From assembly GCA_046318115.1 (NCBI GenBank), contig JBKCVA010000157.1, positions 6,115-70,114 of the forward strand: DNA of 64,000 nucleotides, given 5' to 3'. The notes under the pieces are model-generated. The model saw nothing but the letters and a program-made list of their open reading frames with translations, did no database searches and was not told the origin of the DNA. Below are positions 25,039 to 34,268 of the stretch, piece by piece. The position numbers and the translations under genes were made by a program. Source of the stretch: Aquimonas sp046318115 (GTDB lineage Bacteria > Pseudomonadota > Gammaproteobacteria > Xanthomonadales > Xanthomonadaceae). Each line of letters opens with the position of its first letter. Positions within the stretch are counted from its first letter, which is position 1.

Positions 25039-26207
25039 GCGAATTCCTGCTGCTGTTTCTGCTGCTCCCGGTTGCCATGGCCTGGGGCTGGTTCGCGGGG
25101 CGACGCGCCGCCGAGCGCGCAGGCGGACGTCGTGTCAGCCGGCTGTCGACCCGCTACTTCCGTGGTCTCAACTACCTGCTCAACGAGCAGCCCGACAAGG
25201 CGATCGAGGTTTTCCTGCAGATCGCCGAAGTCGACAGCGACACGGTGGAGACGCATTTCGCCCTGGGCAACTTGTTCCGCCGTCGCGGCGAGGTCGATCG
25301 GGCCATCCGTATCCACCAGAATCTGATCGAGCGAACCACGCTCACTGACGAACAGCGCGTGCAGGCGGTACTGGAACTCGGCGAGGACTACATGCGCGCC
25401 GGTCTGCTCGACCGTGCCGAGACGCTTTTCGCCGATCTAGTCCGGCTCGGCGAGCAGGCGCCGCAGGCGCTGCGCCACCTGCTGGTGATCTACCAGGCCG
25501 AGCGCGACTGGGAAAAGGCGATCGAACACGCCCAGCGTCTGGAGGCGGCCACTGGCGAGCCCACCGGTCGGCTGGTGGCGCATTTTCACTGCGAGCTGGC
25601 CGACCGCGCCCGCCGACAGGGGCGCATCGCAGAAGCGCGTGCGCATCTCGCTGAAGCCCATGCGGCCGAGGCCAACTTCGTCCGTGCCGGCCTGATCGAG
25701 GGGCAGATCGAGCTCGCCGATGGCCGCGATGCACTGGCCGTGCGGGCGTTCGAGCGTGTTGCCCGCCACGATCCCGACGTGCTGCCGGAGGTGCTGAAGC
25801 CGCTGCTCGGCGTATACGAGCGCCAGGGCGAGCGGGCGCGGGCGAGGGCCTTCCTCGCCGAAATGAGTGAGCGCTATGCAGGTGTGGCGCCCGTGCTCGC
25901 GCTGGCGCGCCTTATCCGAGAGGACGAAGGCGATTGCGCGGCGGTCGAATACCTAAGCGAGGTCCTGCGCCAACGTCCCTCGGTGAAGGGGCAGGTGGCT
26001 CTCATCGAACTCGGCACCGCGCGCCCGCCCGAAGAGGCGATGCCGATCCTGCGCGTGCTGGAGCAGACCACCGGGCATCTGGCATCCAGTGTCCTGACCT
26101 ATCGCTGCAACCGCTGCGGCTTCGGTGCGCGTCAGCACCATTGGCAGTGCCCGAGCTGCAAGAACTGGAGCAGCGTCCGTCCGATCCACGGACCCAGCGG
26201 CGACTGA
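25035..26207 (+). CDS. lapB: Lipopolysaccharide assembly protein B
   Basis: LapB (YciM) is a membrane-anchored TPR protein that helps FtsH degrade LpxC and so sets lipopolysaccharide output. The 390-residue protein has an N-terminal anchor (about 1-18), TPR repeats through about 360, and a C-terminal rubredoxin-like metal site CNRCGF...CPSCKNW (about 357-376). The GTG start overlaps the lapA stop, and the final TGA overlaps the ATG of the next gene, so lapA, lapB and the glycan genes are one operon. Confidence 0.95.
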   Translation: MSEFLLLFLLLPVAMAWGWFAGRRAAERAGGRRVSRLSTRYFRGLNYLLNEQPDKAIEVFLQIAEVDSDTVETHFALGNLFRRRGEVDRAIRIHQNLIERTTLTDEQRVQAVLELGEDYMRAGLLDRAETLFADLVRLGEQAPQALRHLLVIYQAERDWEKAIEHAQRLEAATGEPTGRLVAHFHCELADRARRQGRIAEARAHLAEAHAAEANFVRAGLIEGQIELADGRDALAVRAFERVARHDPDVLPEVLKPLLGVYERQGERARARAFLAEMSERYAGVAPVLALARLIREDEGDCAAVEYLSEVLRQRPSVKGQVALIELGTARPPEEAMPILRVLEQTTGHLASSVLTYRCNRCGFGARQHHWQCPSCKNWSSVRPIHGPSGD

Positions 26208-27220
26208 TGCTGGCCCAGGTCGTCCCATTCGGATCGCCGGCCATGGCGGCACTGCTTGCGGCGGTGGCGTTGACCTCGTCAGGTCTCTGCCGTCTGGCCT
26301 TGGTCTACGCGCAGCACCGCGGGCTGCTCGATGCGCCCGGGCGGCGTCGATCGCACCATCAGATCACGCCGCGCGGCGGTGGCGTCAGCTTCGTGTTCGT
26401 GGTCGCGCTGCTCGCGCCGCTGCTGCTGCCCGACCTGCAGACGGCGCTGTCTTTCAGTCTCGGCCTGCTGGCGATCGGTGCGATCGGCTGGTGGGATGAC
26501 CATCGGCCGCTGTCGGCGCGGCTCAGGCTGCTCGTGCACGTCCTCGCATCGGTCCAGTTCCTGTGGCTGATCCAGGGCTTGCCGACCGATTTCGCCACGC
26601 TGCTGCAGTTCGGGCTCAGCCTGTTCTGGCTGGTCATGCTGGTGAACTTCTGGAACTTCATCGACGGCATCAACGGCCTCGCTTCCCTGCAGGCGCTGAT
26701 CGCGTCGGGCCTGTATGCGGGGCTCGCGCAGGCGGCCGGCCTTTCGGGGGCCGCGCTGCTGATGCTCGCGCTGTCCGTGGCCGTCATGGGCTTCCTGCCC
26801 TACAACCTGCCACAGGCGAGGATGTTCATGGGCGATGTCGGCAGCGGCGCTCTGGGGTTCGCGCTCGGCGCGTTCGCGCTGATGCTGCTGCCGAGCGTGC
26901 GCGAACCCTGGCTGCTTTTGCTGCCGGTGGCGGCGGTGCTGGTGGACGCAGGGCTGACCCTGGCCAAGCGGATCCTGCTCGGACGCCGCTGGTATGCTGC
27001 GCATCGGGAACATCTCTACCAGTGGTGGGTCCGACGCGGTGCCAGCCACGTGCGCGTCAGCCTGGCCTATGCGGCCTTCAGTCTCCTGGTCATCCTGCCC
27101 TCCATGATCCTTGCCCTCGAACGCCCCGAGCTGCGCCTGCCGATCCTGATCGGCGCCTATGCGCTGGCGGCAGTGCTGTGGCAGTGGGGCAGGGCGCGCC
27201 TGCGCCGGAGGCCGCGCTGA
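26207..27220 (+). CDS. Undecaprenyl-phosphate sugar-1-phosphate transferase (WecA/WbpL family)
   Basis: This polytopic inner-membrane enzyme of 337 residues should attach a UDP-HexNAc sugar phosphate to undecaprenyl phosphate, starting O-antigen or similar glycan synthesis. Family motifs are RSHHQITPRGGG at about 46-57, GWWDDHRPLSARLRLLVH (the Asp-rich active site) near 97, NFWNFIDGINGLA near 150, FMGDVGSG near 208, and the HREHLYQ loop near 268. The start overlaps the lapB stop and the stop overlaps the next start. WbpL-like transferases next to WbpM-like dehydratases usually begin B-band O-antigen, which fits this order. The exact sugar is inferred. Confidence 0.93.
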   Translation: MLAQVVPFGSPAMAALLAAVALTSSGLCRLALVYAQHRGLLDAPGRRRSHHQITPRGGGVSFVFVVALLAPLLLPDLQTALSFSLGLLAIGAIGWWDDHRPLSARLRLLVHVLASVQFLWLIQGLPTDFATLLQFGLSLFWLVMLVNFWNFIDGINGLASLQALIASGLYAGLAQAAGLSGAALLMLALSVAVMGFLPYNLPQARMFMGDVGSGALGFALGAFALMLLPSVREPWLLLLPVAAVLVDAGLTLAKRILLGRRWYAAHREHLYQWWVRRGASHVRVSLAYAAFSLLVILPSMILALERPELRLPILIGAYALAAVLWQWGRARLRRRPR

Positions 27221-29106
27221 TGGTCAGCCGCGTGGCGGGCTTGATCGGCCGGGTGCATCCGCGGCTCGCGGTGGTGCTCCACGATCTTCTGATGGTCTGG
27301 GCGGCGTGGCTGATCTCCAACGCCTTGCGCTTCAGCCTTGCACCGAACGCGCCACCGTTCACGCTGTTTCCGCCGGAATTGCCCGTGGTTCTGTTGGCAC
27401 AAGGCGCGGTGCTCTGGTGGACCGGCCTGTACCGGGGGCTGTGGCGCTTCGCCAGCCTGCCCGACCTCTGGAACATCGCCCGCGCCTGTCTGTTCGGTGC
27501 ACTGGCGGTGTTCAGCGCGCTGTTCCTGCTGACCCGTCTGGAGAACGTGCCTAGGACGGTCCTCGCTCTGTACCCGCTGACCTTGCTGGTCTGCCTCGGC
27601 GCGCCGCGCTGGCTCTATCGCTTCTGGAAGGACAGCCGCTACGGCGGAGCACCGCGTCTGCAGCCGCTGCGGGTGTTGGTGATTGGCGCCGGCAGCGCGG
27701 GTGAGGCGCTGGTGCGGGATCTGCGTCGCGAGGGGCGCTTCCGTCCTGTTGGCCTGATCGACGACAACCGCGCTCTGCGCGGGGCGAAGGTGCAGGGCGT
27801 GCCCGTGCTGGGGGATCTCGATCAGCTCGCCCAGATCGCTCGCGAGGTCGCCGCGGAGATGCTGCTGATCGCGATGCCCTCGGCCGGCAATCAGCAGATG
27901 CAGCGCGCCGTCGAACGCTGCGAGGACAGTGGCCTGCCGTTCCGCACCGTGCCGCGGCTGCAGGACGTCATTGAAGGACGATCGAGCTTCAACCAGCTCA
28001 AGGAAGTCGCGATCGAGGATCTGCTCGGCCGCGATCCGGTGGCGCTCGACTGGACGGCAATCCGCACCGGACTGTCCGGCAGGTGCGTTCTGGTCAGCGG
28101 CGGTGGCGGTTCGATCGGTTCGGAGCTGTGCCGGCAGGTCGCGCGGCTCGGCGTGTCCTCGCTGATCGTGCTGGAACAGTCGGAGTACAACCTCTATCGC
28201 GTCGAACAGGAGCTCCGCGCCGAGTTCCCCGAGCTGCTGGTGGTGCCCGTGCTGGGCGACTGCGGTGATCCGGCGGTGGCCGAGTTCGCCCTGTCCGAGT
28301 ACCGGCCGGAATTGGTCTTCCATGCCGCCGCCTACAAGCATGTGCCCCTGCTTGAGGGCATGGTTCGCGAGGCCGTGCGCAACAACGTGCTGTCCACCCA
28401 AGTGCTGGCCCAGGCCGCTCTGCGTCATGGCGTCGGCAGCTTCGTCTTGATCAGTTCCGACAAGGCGGTGAATCCGGCGAACGTGATGGGCGCCAGCAAA
28501 CGGCTGGCCGAGCTGCTGTGCCAGACGCTCCATGGGCAGGGCGGCACACGTTTCGTCACCGTGCGTTTCGGCAACGTGCTCGACTCCGCCGGCAGCGTGG
28601 TGCCCTTGTTCCGCGATCAGATCCGGCGCGGCGGACCGGTGACGGTCACGCATCCGGAAATCACCCGCTACTTCATGACCATTCCCGAGGCCTGCCAGCT
28701 CATCCTGCAGGCGGTCACCCTGGGCGAGGGCGGCGAGATCTTCGCCCTCGACATGGGCCAGCCGGTGAAGATCCACTACCTTGCCGAGCAGATGATCCGG
28801 CTCGCCGGCAAGCGCCCGGGCGAGGATATCCGCATCCAGTTCACCGGTCTTCGCCCCGGGGAGAAGCTCTTCGAGGAGTTGTTCCACCCGCAGGAGGACT
28901 ACCAGCCCACGCGCCATCCGAAAATCATGCTCGCGCAACCGCGTGAGCTGGCTGCACAGTCCATCCAGCAGCAGCTTCTGCGCCTGCGCCAGGCCAGTCA
29001 GCAGTACGACTCGGGGCAGATGCTGGAGATCCTGCAGCAGCTGGTGCCCGAGTTCCGTCGCAGCGAAGCGTCCTCCCGCGTAGTGCCGATGCACCGCGTT
29101 TCCTGA
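27220..29106 (+). CDS. Membrane-bound nucleotide-sugar 4,6-dehydratase (WbpM/CapD/PglF family)
   Basis: The 628-residue protein has four N-terminal membrane helices (about 15-125). An NAD-binding-like domain follows (VLVIGAGSAGEALVRDL near 148). A C-terminal SDR dehydratase domain covers about 285-590 with GGGGSIGSELCRQV. Its active site reads SSDKAVNPANVMGASK, with Met replacing the usual Tyr as in WbpM, FlaA1 and PglF. It probably converts UDP-GlcNAc to the 4-keto-6-deoxy sugar used to make rare sugars of the O-antigen. It is coupled to the WecA-like gene by an ATGA-type overlap. Confidence 0.94.
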   Translation: MVSRVAGLIGRVHPRLAVVLHDLLMVWAAWLISNALRFSLAPNAPPFTLFPPELPVVLLAQGAVLWWTGLYRGLWRFASLPDLWNIARACLFGALAVFSALFLLTRLENVPRTVLALYPLTLLVCLGAPRWLYRFWKDSRYGGAPRLQPLRVLVIGAGSAGEALVRDLRREGRFRPVGLIDDNRALRGAKVQGVPVLGDLDQLAQIAREVAAEMLLIAMPSAGNQQMQRAVERCEDSGLPFRTVPRLQDVIEGRSSFNQLKEVAIEDLLGRDPVALDWTAIRTGLSGRCVLVSGGGGSIGSELCRQVARLGVSSLIVLEQSEYNLYRVEQELRAEFPELLVVPVLGDCGDPAVAEFALSEYRPELVFHAAAYKHVPLLEGMVREAVRNNVLSTQVLAQAALRHGVGSFVLISSDKAVNPANVMGASKRLAELLCQTLHGQGGTRFVTVRFGNVLDSAGSVVPLFRDQIRRGGPVTVTHPEITRYFMTIPEACQLILQAVTLGEGGEIFALDMGQPVKIHYLAEQMIRLAGKRPGEDIRIQFTGLRPGEKLFEELFHPQEDYQPTRHPKIMLAQPRELAAQSIQQQLLRLRQASQQYDSGQMLEILQQLVPEFRRSEASSRVVPMHRVS

Positions 29107-29129
29107 CCATCGATCTCCAGTCCACATCC

Positions 29130-30038
29130 ATGACTCAACGTATCCGCAAGGCCGTCTTCCCCGTCGCCGGGCTCGGCACGCGCTTCCTGCCCGCCACCAA
29201 GACGGTGCCCAAGGAAATGCTGCCGATTGTCGACAAACCGTTGATCCAGTACGCCGTCGACGAAGCCATCGAAGCCGGTTGCGACACCCTGGTGTTCATC
29301 ACCAACCGCTACAAGCATGCGGTGGCCGATTATTTCGACAAGGCCTACGAGCTCGAGCAGAAACTCGAGCGCGCCGGCAAGCAGGAACTGCTCGACGTCG
29401 TCCGCGGCGTGCTGCCGCCGCACGTGCGGGCGATCTTCGTCACCCAGGCGGAAGCGCTGGGCCTCGGGCATGCCGTGCTGTGCGCCGAACCCGTCGTCGG
29501 CAACGAGCCCTTCGCGGTGCTGCTGCCCGACGATCTCATCTGGAACGCCAGTGGCCCTGGCGCGCTCAAGCAGATGGCTGATCTGGCCGAACGCGAGCAG
29601 GCCAGCGTGATCGCCGTACAGGACGTGCCGCGTGCACAGACGTCCAGCTACGGCATCGTCGCCACCGATGGTTTTGAGGGGCGTTCCGGTCGCATCCGAG
29701 CGATGGTCGAAAAGCCCAAACCCGAGCTCGCCCCGAGCACGCTCGGCGTAGTGGGGCGCTACATCCTCGGCCCCGGCATTTTCGACGCGCTACGCGCCAC
29801 CCAGCCTGGCGCGGGAGGCGAGATCCAACTGACCGACGCAATCGCTGCACGTCTGGCCGGTCACAAGACGCTGGCGTACCACTTCGAGGGCACGCGCTTC
29901 GACTGCGGCAGCCATATCGGCCTGATCCAGGCCACGATCCGCTTCGCACTCGACCACGAGAAACTCAGCGCCTCGGCGCAGAGCTTCATGCGGCAAACCT
30001 TGGAAGAGCTCTCCCACAGTCAGTCTCCGCTCGACTGA
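29130..30038 (+). CDS. galU: UTP-glucose-1-phosphate uridylyltransferase
   Basis: GalU makes UDP-glucose from UTP and glucose-1-phosphate for envelope polysaccharides. The 302-residue protein starts with the nucleotide-binding signature FPVAGLGTRFLPATKTVPKEMLPIVDKPLIQY and contains the VEKPKPELAPS and HFEGTRFDCGSHIG segments. It follows the dehydratase by 23 bases and closes this glycan operon. Confidence 0.97.
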   Translation: MTQRIRKAVFPVAGLGTRFLPATKTVPKEMLPIVDKPLIQYAVDEAIEAGCDTLVFITNRYKHAVADYFDKAYELEQKLERAGKQELLDVVRGVLPPHVRAIFVTQAEALGLGHAVLCAEPVVGNEPFAVLLPDDLIWNASGPGALKQMADLAEREQASVIAVQDVPRAQTSSYGIVATDGFEGRSGRIRAMVEKPKPELAPSTLGVVGRYILGPGIFDALRATQPGAGGEIQLTDAIAARLAGHKTLAYHFEGTRFDCGSHIGLIQATIRFALDHEKLSASAQSFMRQTLEELSHSQSPLD

Positions 30039-30221
30039 GCGCAGCCTTCGCGTCGACGCGGAGGCGGCCGCTCGCGGGCAGGGGCCACACGCCCGATGCC
30101 TGAGCCTCTGCAACGTGCTGGTGGACTCGCGGGCGGCGAAGGCATCGGTACGGAGCGCTTGCCAGCGCGCATCCGTTCGCTCATTTTCGTGCCCGTCAGT
30201 CGGTGATGCAGGGGGTGTGGG

Positions 30222-32621
30222 ATGCGTACACTCCAGCGCGGTGCCATGTGGGGGACGGGCCTCGCGGCGCTGGTCCTGTTGGGGCTTGCGCTGCGGCCTG
30301 TGCCGAGCCCGCCGCCTGAGCTCCCTTACCTGCCCAAGCCCACCGAGCTGATCCCGGGCGAGGGCGGAAGCTCGGAGTTCTCCCGTCAGCGTCGGGCTTG
30401 GATGGCTTCGATGCGGATCGCCGCTCCGGGAATCGATGCCGCGGCCCTGGACGGGGCCTACCGCAACACCCGCGATCTGCGCTTCCAGGCCCAGCGCGAG
30501 GCGGCGCTCGCCGCCGCTGGCAAGCCGCTGGATCTCATGAAGTTCAGCGCCGCCTCGATTGCAGGGACCTGGAGTGAGCGCGGCTCCAGCAACCAGTCGG
30601 GGCGCGTGCTCTCGACCGCGTTTGACAGCGCCCAACAACGCCTGACCGTGCTTTCGCACGGCGGCAACGTCTGGCGCGCCAACCGTGGCAGCCTGGACTG
30701 GAGCAGCAGCAACGACGCCGCCGCGTTCGTGCCCAACGGCGCGCAGGGCTTTCTGCTGAGGCTTGCTGGCCCGCAGGGCGAGCGCCTGCTTGTGCTGGGC
30801 GATCGACCCGCGCAAGTCCGCTTCAGCGATAACGGCGGAGCGACCTTCTCGACGCCGAGTGGAAGCAGCCTTGCGAACCCGTGGTATGCGACCGGTCTGG
30901 TCGCGCGCGACGAGGCCGCCAGCGAGCTCTACTACGCCCGCGTGCATTATGACTTCACCGCCCCGGCCGCCTGGCGAACGCATCTGTTTGCTTCCGTCGA
31001 TCGCGGTGCGAGCTTCACCCCCGTCGCCTTCGTCGGGGAGCGCAACCAGGCGGCACTGTTCTCGCCGCGCTACGGCGATACGCGGGTGTTTCTGCTCTCG
31101 GGCACGCAGCTCTTCACCATCGCTCCCGGAACCCACGCGCGCGTGCCTGTCTCGACCGTGCCGCACACGCTTGCCGCCGAGGACAGCGTGGCGCTGTCGG
31201 GTGGCGTCACCGCCGCTGGGCAGACTTTTCTGTACGCCTTCTATTCAAGCGGTTCGGCCGGCGTGACGCGCGTGTACTACTCCGCCAACGCCGGCGCCAC
31301 CTGGGCCGCACGCACTCCGGCGCCCACTTCGATGTTCAGCCTCAACAGTGCAGCCAGCTCGACGCGCGATCCCAACCGCGTGTTCGTCGGCGGCGTCGAT
31401 CTGTATCGGAGCGCGGACGGCGGCGGCAGCTGGACGCTCGTGAACCCGTGGGGCGAGTACTACGCCTCGCCCGCCACCAAGCTGCACGCGGACATCTGCG
31501 GCATCGATGTGTATGTCGATAACGCCAACACCGAGCGTGTGTTCGTCAGCACGGACGGCGGGCTGTACGAGTCCACCGACCAGCTTCTGACCGTGCAGAA
31601 CCTCTCACTCAATGGCCTGAACGTCTCGCAGTACTACGGCAGCTACACACGCCGTCAGCCGCCCTACCAGATCTTCGCCGGTTCCCAGGATCAGGGTTAC
31701 CAGAAGGCCTTGAACCCGGGAACTGGCCCGCAGCCCTTCGTGCAGACCATCTCCGGCGACTACGCCCATCTCGTCTCCGCCAATGGCGGGGCCACCACCT
31801 GGAGCGTTTATCCCACCTTCGCCATGGCGGATACCTCGGCGAGTGCCGGCAATCAGAGCGGCCTGCGCTACTACCAGTTCGGCACCGCCCAGCTCTCGGG
31901 AACGCTGTTCCTGCCGCCTTTGGCCGCGCTTCCAGGTGAACCCAACAAGGTCTTGCTGGCAGGCGGTCGCATTGGTGCCGGCAGCGCTCACACGCTGATC
32001 GAGCTGAGCTTGTCGGGCACCACCATCAGCGGCGTGGCCGATCCCTTCAACTTCCTGGATCCGATCACGGCGGTCGCCGTCTCGCCGCACGCGGGCGGAA
32101 CCCGTTACGTGCTCGCCACGCCGTCCAGCGCAGCCAACCCCGGCGCACGCTTCTATCGGCGCAGCGGCGGCACCTGGACGCAGACCGTCAGCCAGCTGCC
32201 CAACGGCCAGTTCTTCTACGGTGCGCGGATTCTGCCGGACCCGGCGCGTCCCGGGCATGTCTATGTGGCCGGCTCCGGCTATGGCGCCGGCAACGGCAAC
32301 GCGGTGTATCTCTCCACCAACGACGGCCTGAGCTTTGCGCCGATGTCGACGGGTCTGCCGCCGACCCTGGTGCTCGGGCTTGCCATCTCCGCCGACGGTC
32401 AGCACCTGTTCGCCGCGGCCGAGACCGGCGCGTTCTACTACGACCGCGCGCAGCAGCGCTGGATCGACATCGTCACCGCGGGTGCGCCCAACCAGATCTA
32501 TTGGCACGTCGACTTTGTGGACGAGCTGCGCGTCGCGCGCTTCTCGACCTACGGGCGAGGGATCTGGGACTTCTCGCTGAACGTCGCGAACGAAGTCTTC
32601 GCCAACGGGTTCGAACCCTGA
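30222..32621 (+). CDS. Secreted BNR/beta-propeller repeat protein with FANGFEP tail
   Basis: The 799-residue protein has an N-terminal hydrophobic segment (about 9-27). It then has repeated beta-propeller blades of the BNR/sialidase-like or photosystem-stability-factor type: SDNGGATFSTP, SVDRGASFTP, SANAGATWAARTP, SADGGGSWTLVNP, STNDGLSFAPM. These Asp-box-like Ser-x-Asp-x-Gly-x-Thr-Trp motifs recur about every 50-100 residues. Sialidase catalytic residues were not identified, so an enzymatic role is unproven. The ending VFANGFEP links it to two other secreted proteins in this window. It is flanked by a 183-base gap upstream and a dispersed repeat downstream. Confidence 0.82.
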   Translation: MRTLQRGAMWGTGLAALVLLGLALRPVPSPPPELPYLPKPTELIPGEGGSSEFSRQRRAWMASMRIAAPGIDAAALDGAYRNTRDLRFQAQREAALAAAGKPLDLMKFSAASIAGTWSERGSSNQSGRVLSTAFDSAQQRLTVLSHGGNVWRANRGSLDWSSSNDAAAFVPNGAQGFLLRLAGPQGERLLVLGDRPAQVRFSDNGGATFSTPSGSSLANPWYATGLVARDEAASELYYARVHYDFTAPAAWRTHLFASVDRGASFTPVAFVGERNQAALFSPRYGDTRVFLLSGTQLFTIAPGTHARVPVSTVPHTLAAEDSVALSGGVTAAGQTFLYAFYSSGSAGVTRVYYSANAGATWAARTPAPTSMFSLNSAASSTRDPNRVFVGGVDLYRSADGGGSWTLVNPWGEYYASPATKLHADICGIDVYVDNANTERVFVSTDGGLYESTDQLLTVQNLSLNGLNVSQYYGSYTRRQPPYQIFAGSQDQGYQKALNPGTGPQPFVQTISGDYAHLVSANGGATTWSVYPTFAMADTSASAGNQSGLRYYQFGTAQLSGTLFLPPLAALPGEPNKVLLAGGRIGAGSAHTLIELSLSGTTISGVADPFNFLDPITAVAVSPHAGGTRYVLATPSSAANPGARFYRRSGGTWTQTVSQLPNGQFFYGARILPDPARPGHVYVAGSGYGAGNGNAVYLSTNDGLSFAPMSTGLPPTLVLGLAISADGQHLFAAAETGAFYYDRAQQRWIDIVTAGAPNQIYWHVDFVDELRVARFSTYGRGIWDFSLNVANEVFANGFEP

Positions 32622-32648
32622 GGCAAGGCTCAAGTCCCTGGCATCGAC

Positions 32649-32730
32649 GCGCCCCCTTCAGGGCGCGCTCGCGGATCGAGCAGGCACCGCTTGATCCAGC
32701 GGAGGCGAGTCCGGACCCGCGCCGGACGTG
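32649..32730 (+). repeat. Dispersed intergenic repeat, copy B
   Basis: This copy aligns with 5752-5869: GCGCCCCCTTCAGGG and GCGGATCGAGCAGG match the first half and CTTGATCCAGCG and CGAGTCCGGA the second. It ends in a hairpin GTCCGG/CCGGAC with a 7-base loop. It sits right after the BNR-protein gene and could act as its terminator. The rest of the gap to rimO (32731-32917) holds only the rimO promoter. Confidence 0.5.
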
Positions 32731-32878
32731 CGGACACGGGGCGCGGTCAGGACGGGGGTGATTCGCGTCGCCCCAAGTCGCAGCGCGGCCTCGCGATTCC
32801 ACCGAAGCCGAGGGGGAATCGGGGGCGGCGCGCCACCGTCGTGCCCTGCATCGCTGGGGTCTGGATTGAACGGGGGCG

Positions 32879-32884
32879 TATAAT
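32879..32884 (+). promoter_or_regulatory. rimO -10 element
   Basis: A perfect TATAAT hexamer lies 33 bases before the rimO ATG. No clear -35 is present at the standard spacing (GGGGTC), although ATTGAA occurs closer at 32865-32870. Confidence 0.55.
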
Positions 32885-32917
32885 CCGCGCCCCTCGCTCG
32901 CCAGACCCGCTGCCGCC

Positions 32918-34264
32918 ATGTCCAGCTCCGCCCCCAAAGTCGGTTTCGTCAGCCTCGGCTGTCCCAAGGCGCTGGTCGACTCCGAGCGCATCCTCACCCA
33001 GCTCAAGGTCGAGGGCTACGAAATCGTGCCGACCTATGACGAGGCCGACGTGGTGGTGGTCAACACCTGCGGCTTCATCGATTCGGCGGTGGATGAATCG
33101 CTGGATGCGATTGGCGAGGCGATCAGCCAGAACGGCCGGGTGATCGTCACCGGCTGCCTCGGCAAGCGGCCTGAGACCATCCGCGAGGCGCATCCGGAAG
33201 TGCTGGCAATCAGCGGGCCGCAGGACTACGCCAGCGTGATGAACGCCGTGCATGAGGTGGTGCCGCCGCAGCACAACCCTTTCATCGATCTGCTGCCGGA
33301 CTACGGGCTGAAGCTCACGCCCAAGCACTTCGCGTATCTCAAGATCTCCGAAGGCTGCAACCACCGCTGCAGCTTCTGCATCATCCCCAGCATGCGCGGC
33401 GACCTGGTCAGCCGTCCCATCGATGACGTTCTGCGCGAGGCCGAGAAGCTGGCGCGCGGCGGCGTCCGCGAGCTGCTGGTGATCTCGCAGGACACCTCGG
33501 CCTATGGTGTCGACCTCAAGTACGCCGAGCGCGAGTGGCGCGGCAAGACCTATCAGACCCGCATGAAGGCGCTGTGCGAGGGCCTGTCCGAGCTCGGCAT
33601 CTGGACGCGTCTGCACTACGTGTATCCGTACCCGCACGTCGACGACGTCATCCCGCTGATGGCGGACGGCAAGCTGCTGCCGTATCTGGACATTCCCTTC
33701 CAGCACGCGAGCCCGAAGATACTGAAAGCCATGCGCCGTCCGGGCGCGGTCGACAAGACGCTTGAGCGCATCCAGCGCTGGCGCGAGACCTGCCCGGAGC
33801 TGGCGATCCGCAGCACCTTCATCGTCGGTTTCCCTGGCGAGACCGAAGACGATTTCGAAGAGCTGCTGGATTTCCTCGAAGAAGCCCAGCTCGACCGCGT
33901 CGGCGCGTTCGCCTACTCGCCGGTCGAGGGTGCGGCAGCCAACGCGCTGCCGGGCGCGGTGCCGGACGAAGTGAAGCAGGAGCGCCTGCAGCGCTTCATG
34001 GAGCTGCAGGCCGAGATCAGCGAGGCCAGGCTGGCGGCCAAGGTCGGTACGGTGCAGCCGGTGCTCATCGACCACCTCGAAGGCGAGCTCGCGATCGGCC
34101 GCTCGCGCTTCGATGCGCCCGAGATCGACGGCCTGGTGCAGATCCAGGACGGCGAGGCCATGGGCGTGAAGCCCGGCGACATCGTCAACGTGCGCATCCT
34201 CGGCAGCGACGAGCACGACCTGTTCGGTCTGATCGGCCCGGGCGAGGACGAGTTCGACGACTGA
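32918..34264 (+). CDS. rimO: Ribosomal protein S12 methylthiotransferase
   Basis: RimO is a radical-SAM enzyme that methylthiolates the conserved aspartate of ribosomal protein S12. The 448-residue protein has the N-terminal MTTase cluster domain (VSLGCPKALVDSERI, NTCGFIDSA), the radical-SAM cysteines C147, C151 and C154 in EGCNHRCSFC, and a C-terminal TRAM domain (about 375-445). FVSLGCPKALVDSE distinguishes RimO from MiaB. The next gene starts five bases after the stop, indicating co-transcription. Confidence 0.97.
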   Translation: MSSSAPKVGFVSLGCPKALVDSERILTQLKVEGYEIVPTYDEADVVVVNTCGFIDSAVDESLDAIGEAISQNGRVIVTGCLGKRPETIREAHPEVLAISGPQDYASVMNAVHEVVPPQHNPFIDLLPDYGLKLTPKHFAYLKISEGCNHRCSFCIIPSMRGDLVSRPIDDVLREAEKLARGGVRELLVISQDTSAYGVDLKYAEREWRGKTYQTRMKALCEGLSELGIWTRLHYVYPYPHVDDVIPLMADGKLLPYLDIPFQHASPKILKAMRRPGAVDKTLERIQRWRETCPELAIRSTFIVGFPGETEDDFEELLDFLEEAQLDRVGAFAYSPVEGAAANALPGAVPDEVKQERLQRFMELQAEISEARLAAKVGTVQPVLIDHLEGELAIGRSRFDAPEIDGLVQIQDGEAMGVKPGDIVNVRILGSDEHDLFGLIGPGEDEFDD

Positions 34265-34268
34265 CGCC

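Noticed and set aside
21546..25316. Open frame of 1256 codons on the minus strand
   Set aside because: It is antisense to cmk, rpsA, ihfB and lapA, all strongly supported, and its product is low-complexity Ala/Asp/Val-rich sequence typical of high-G+C shadows.
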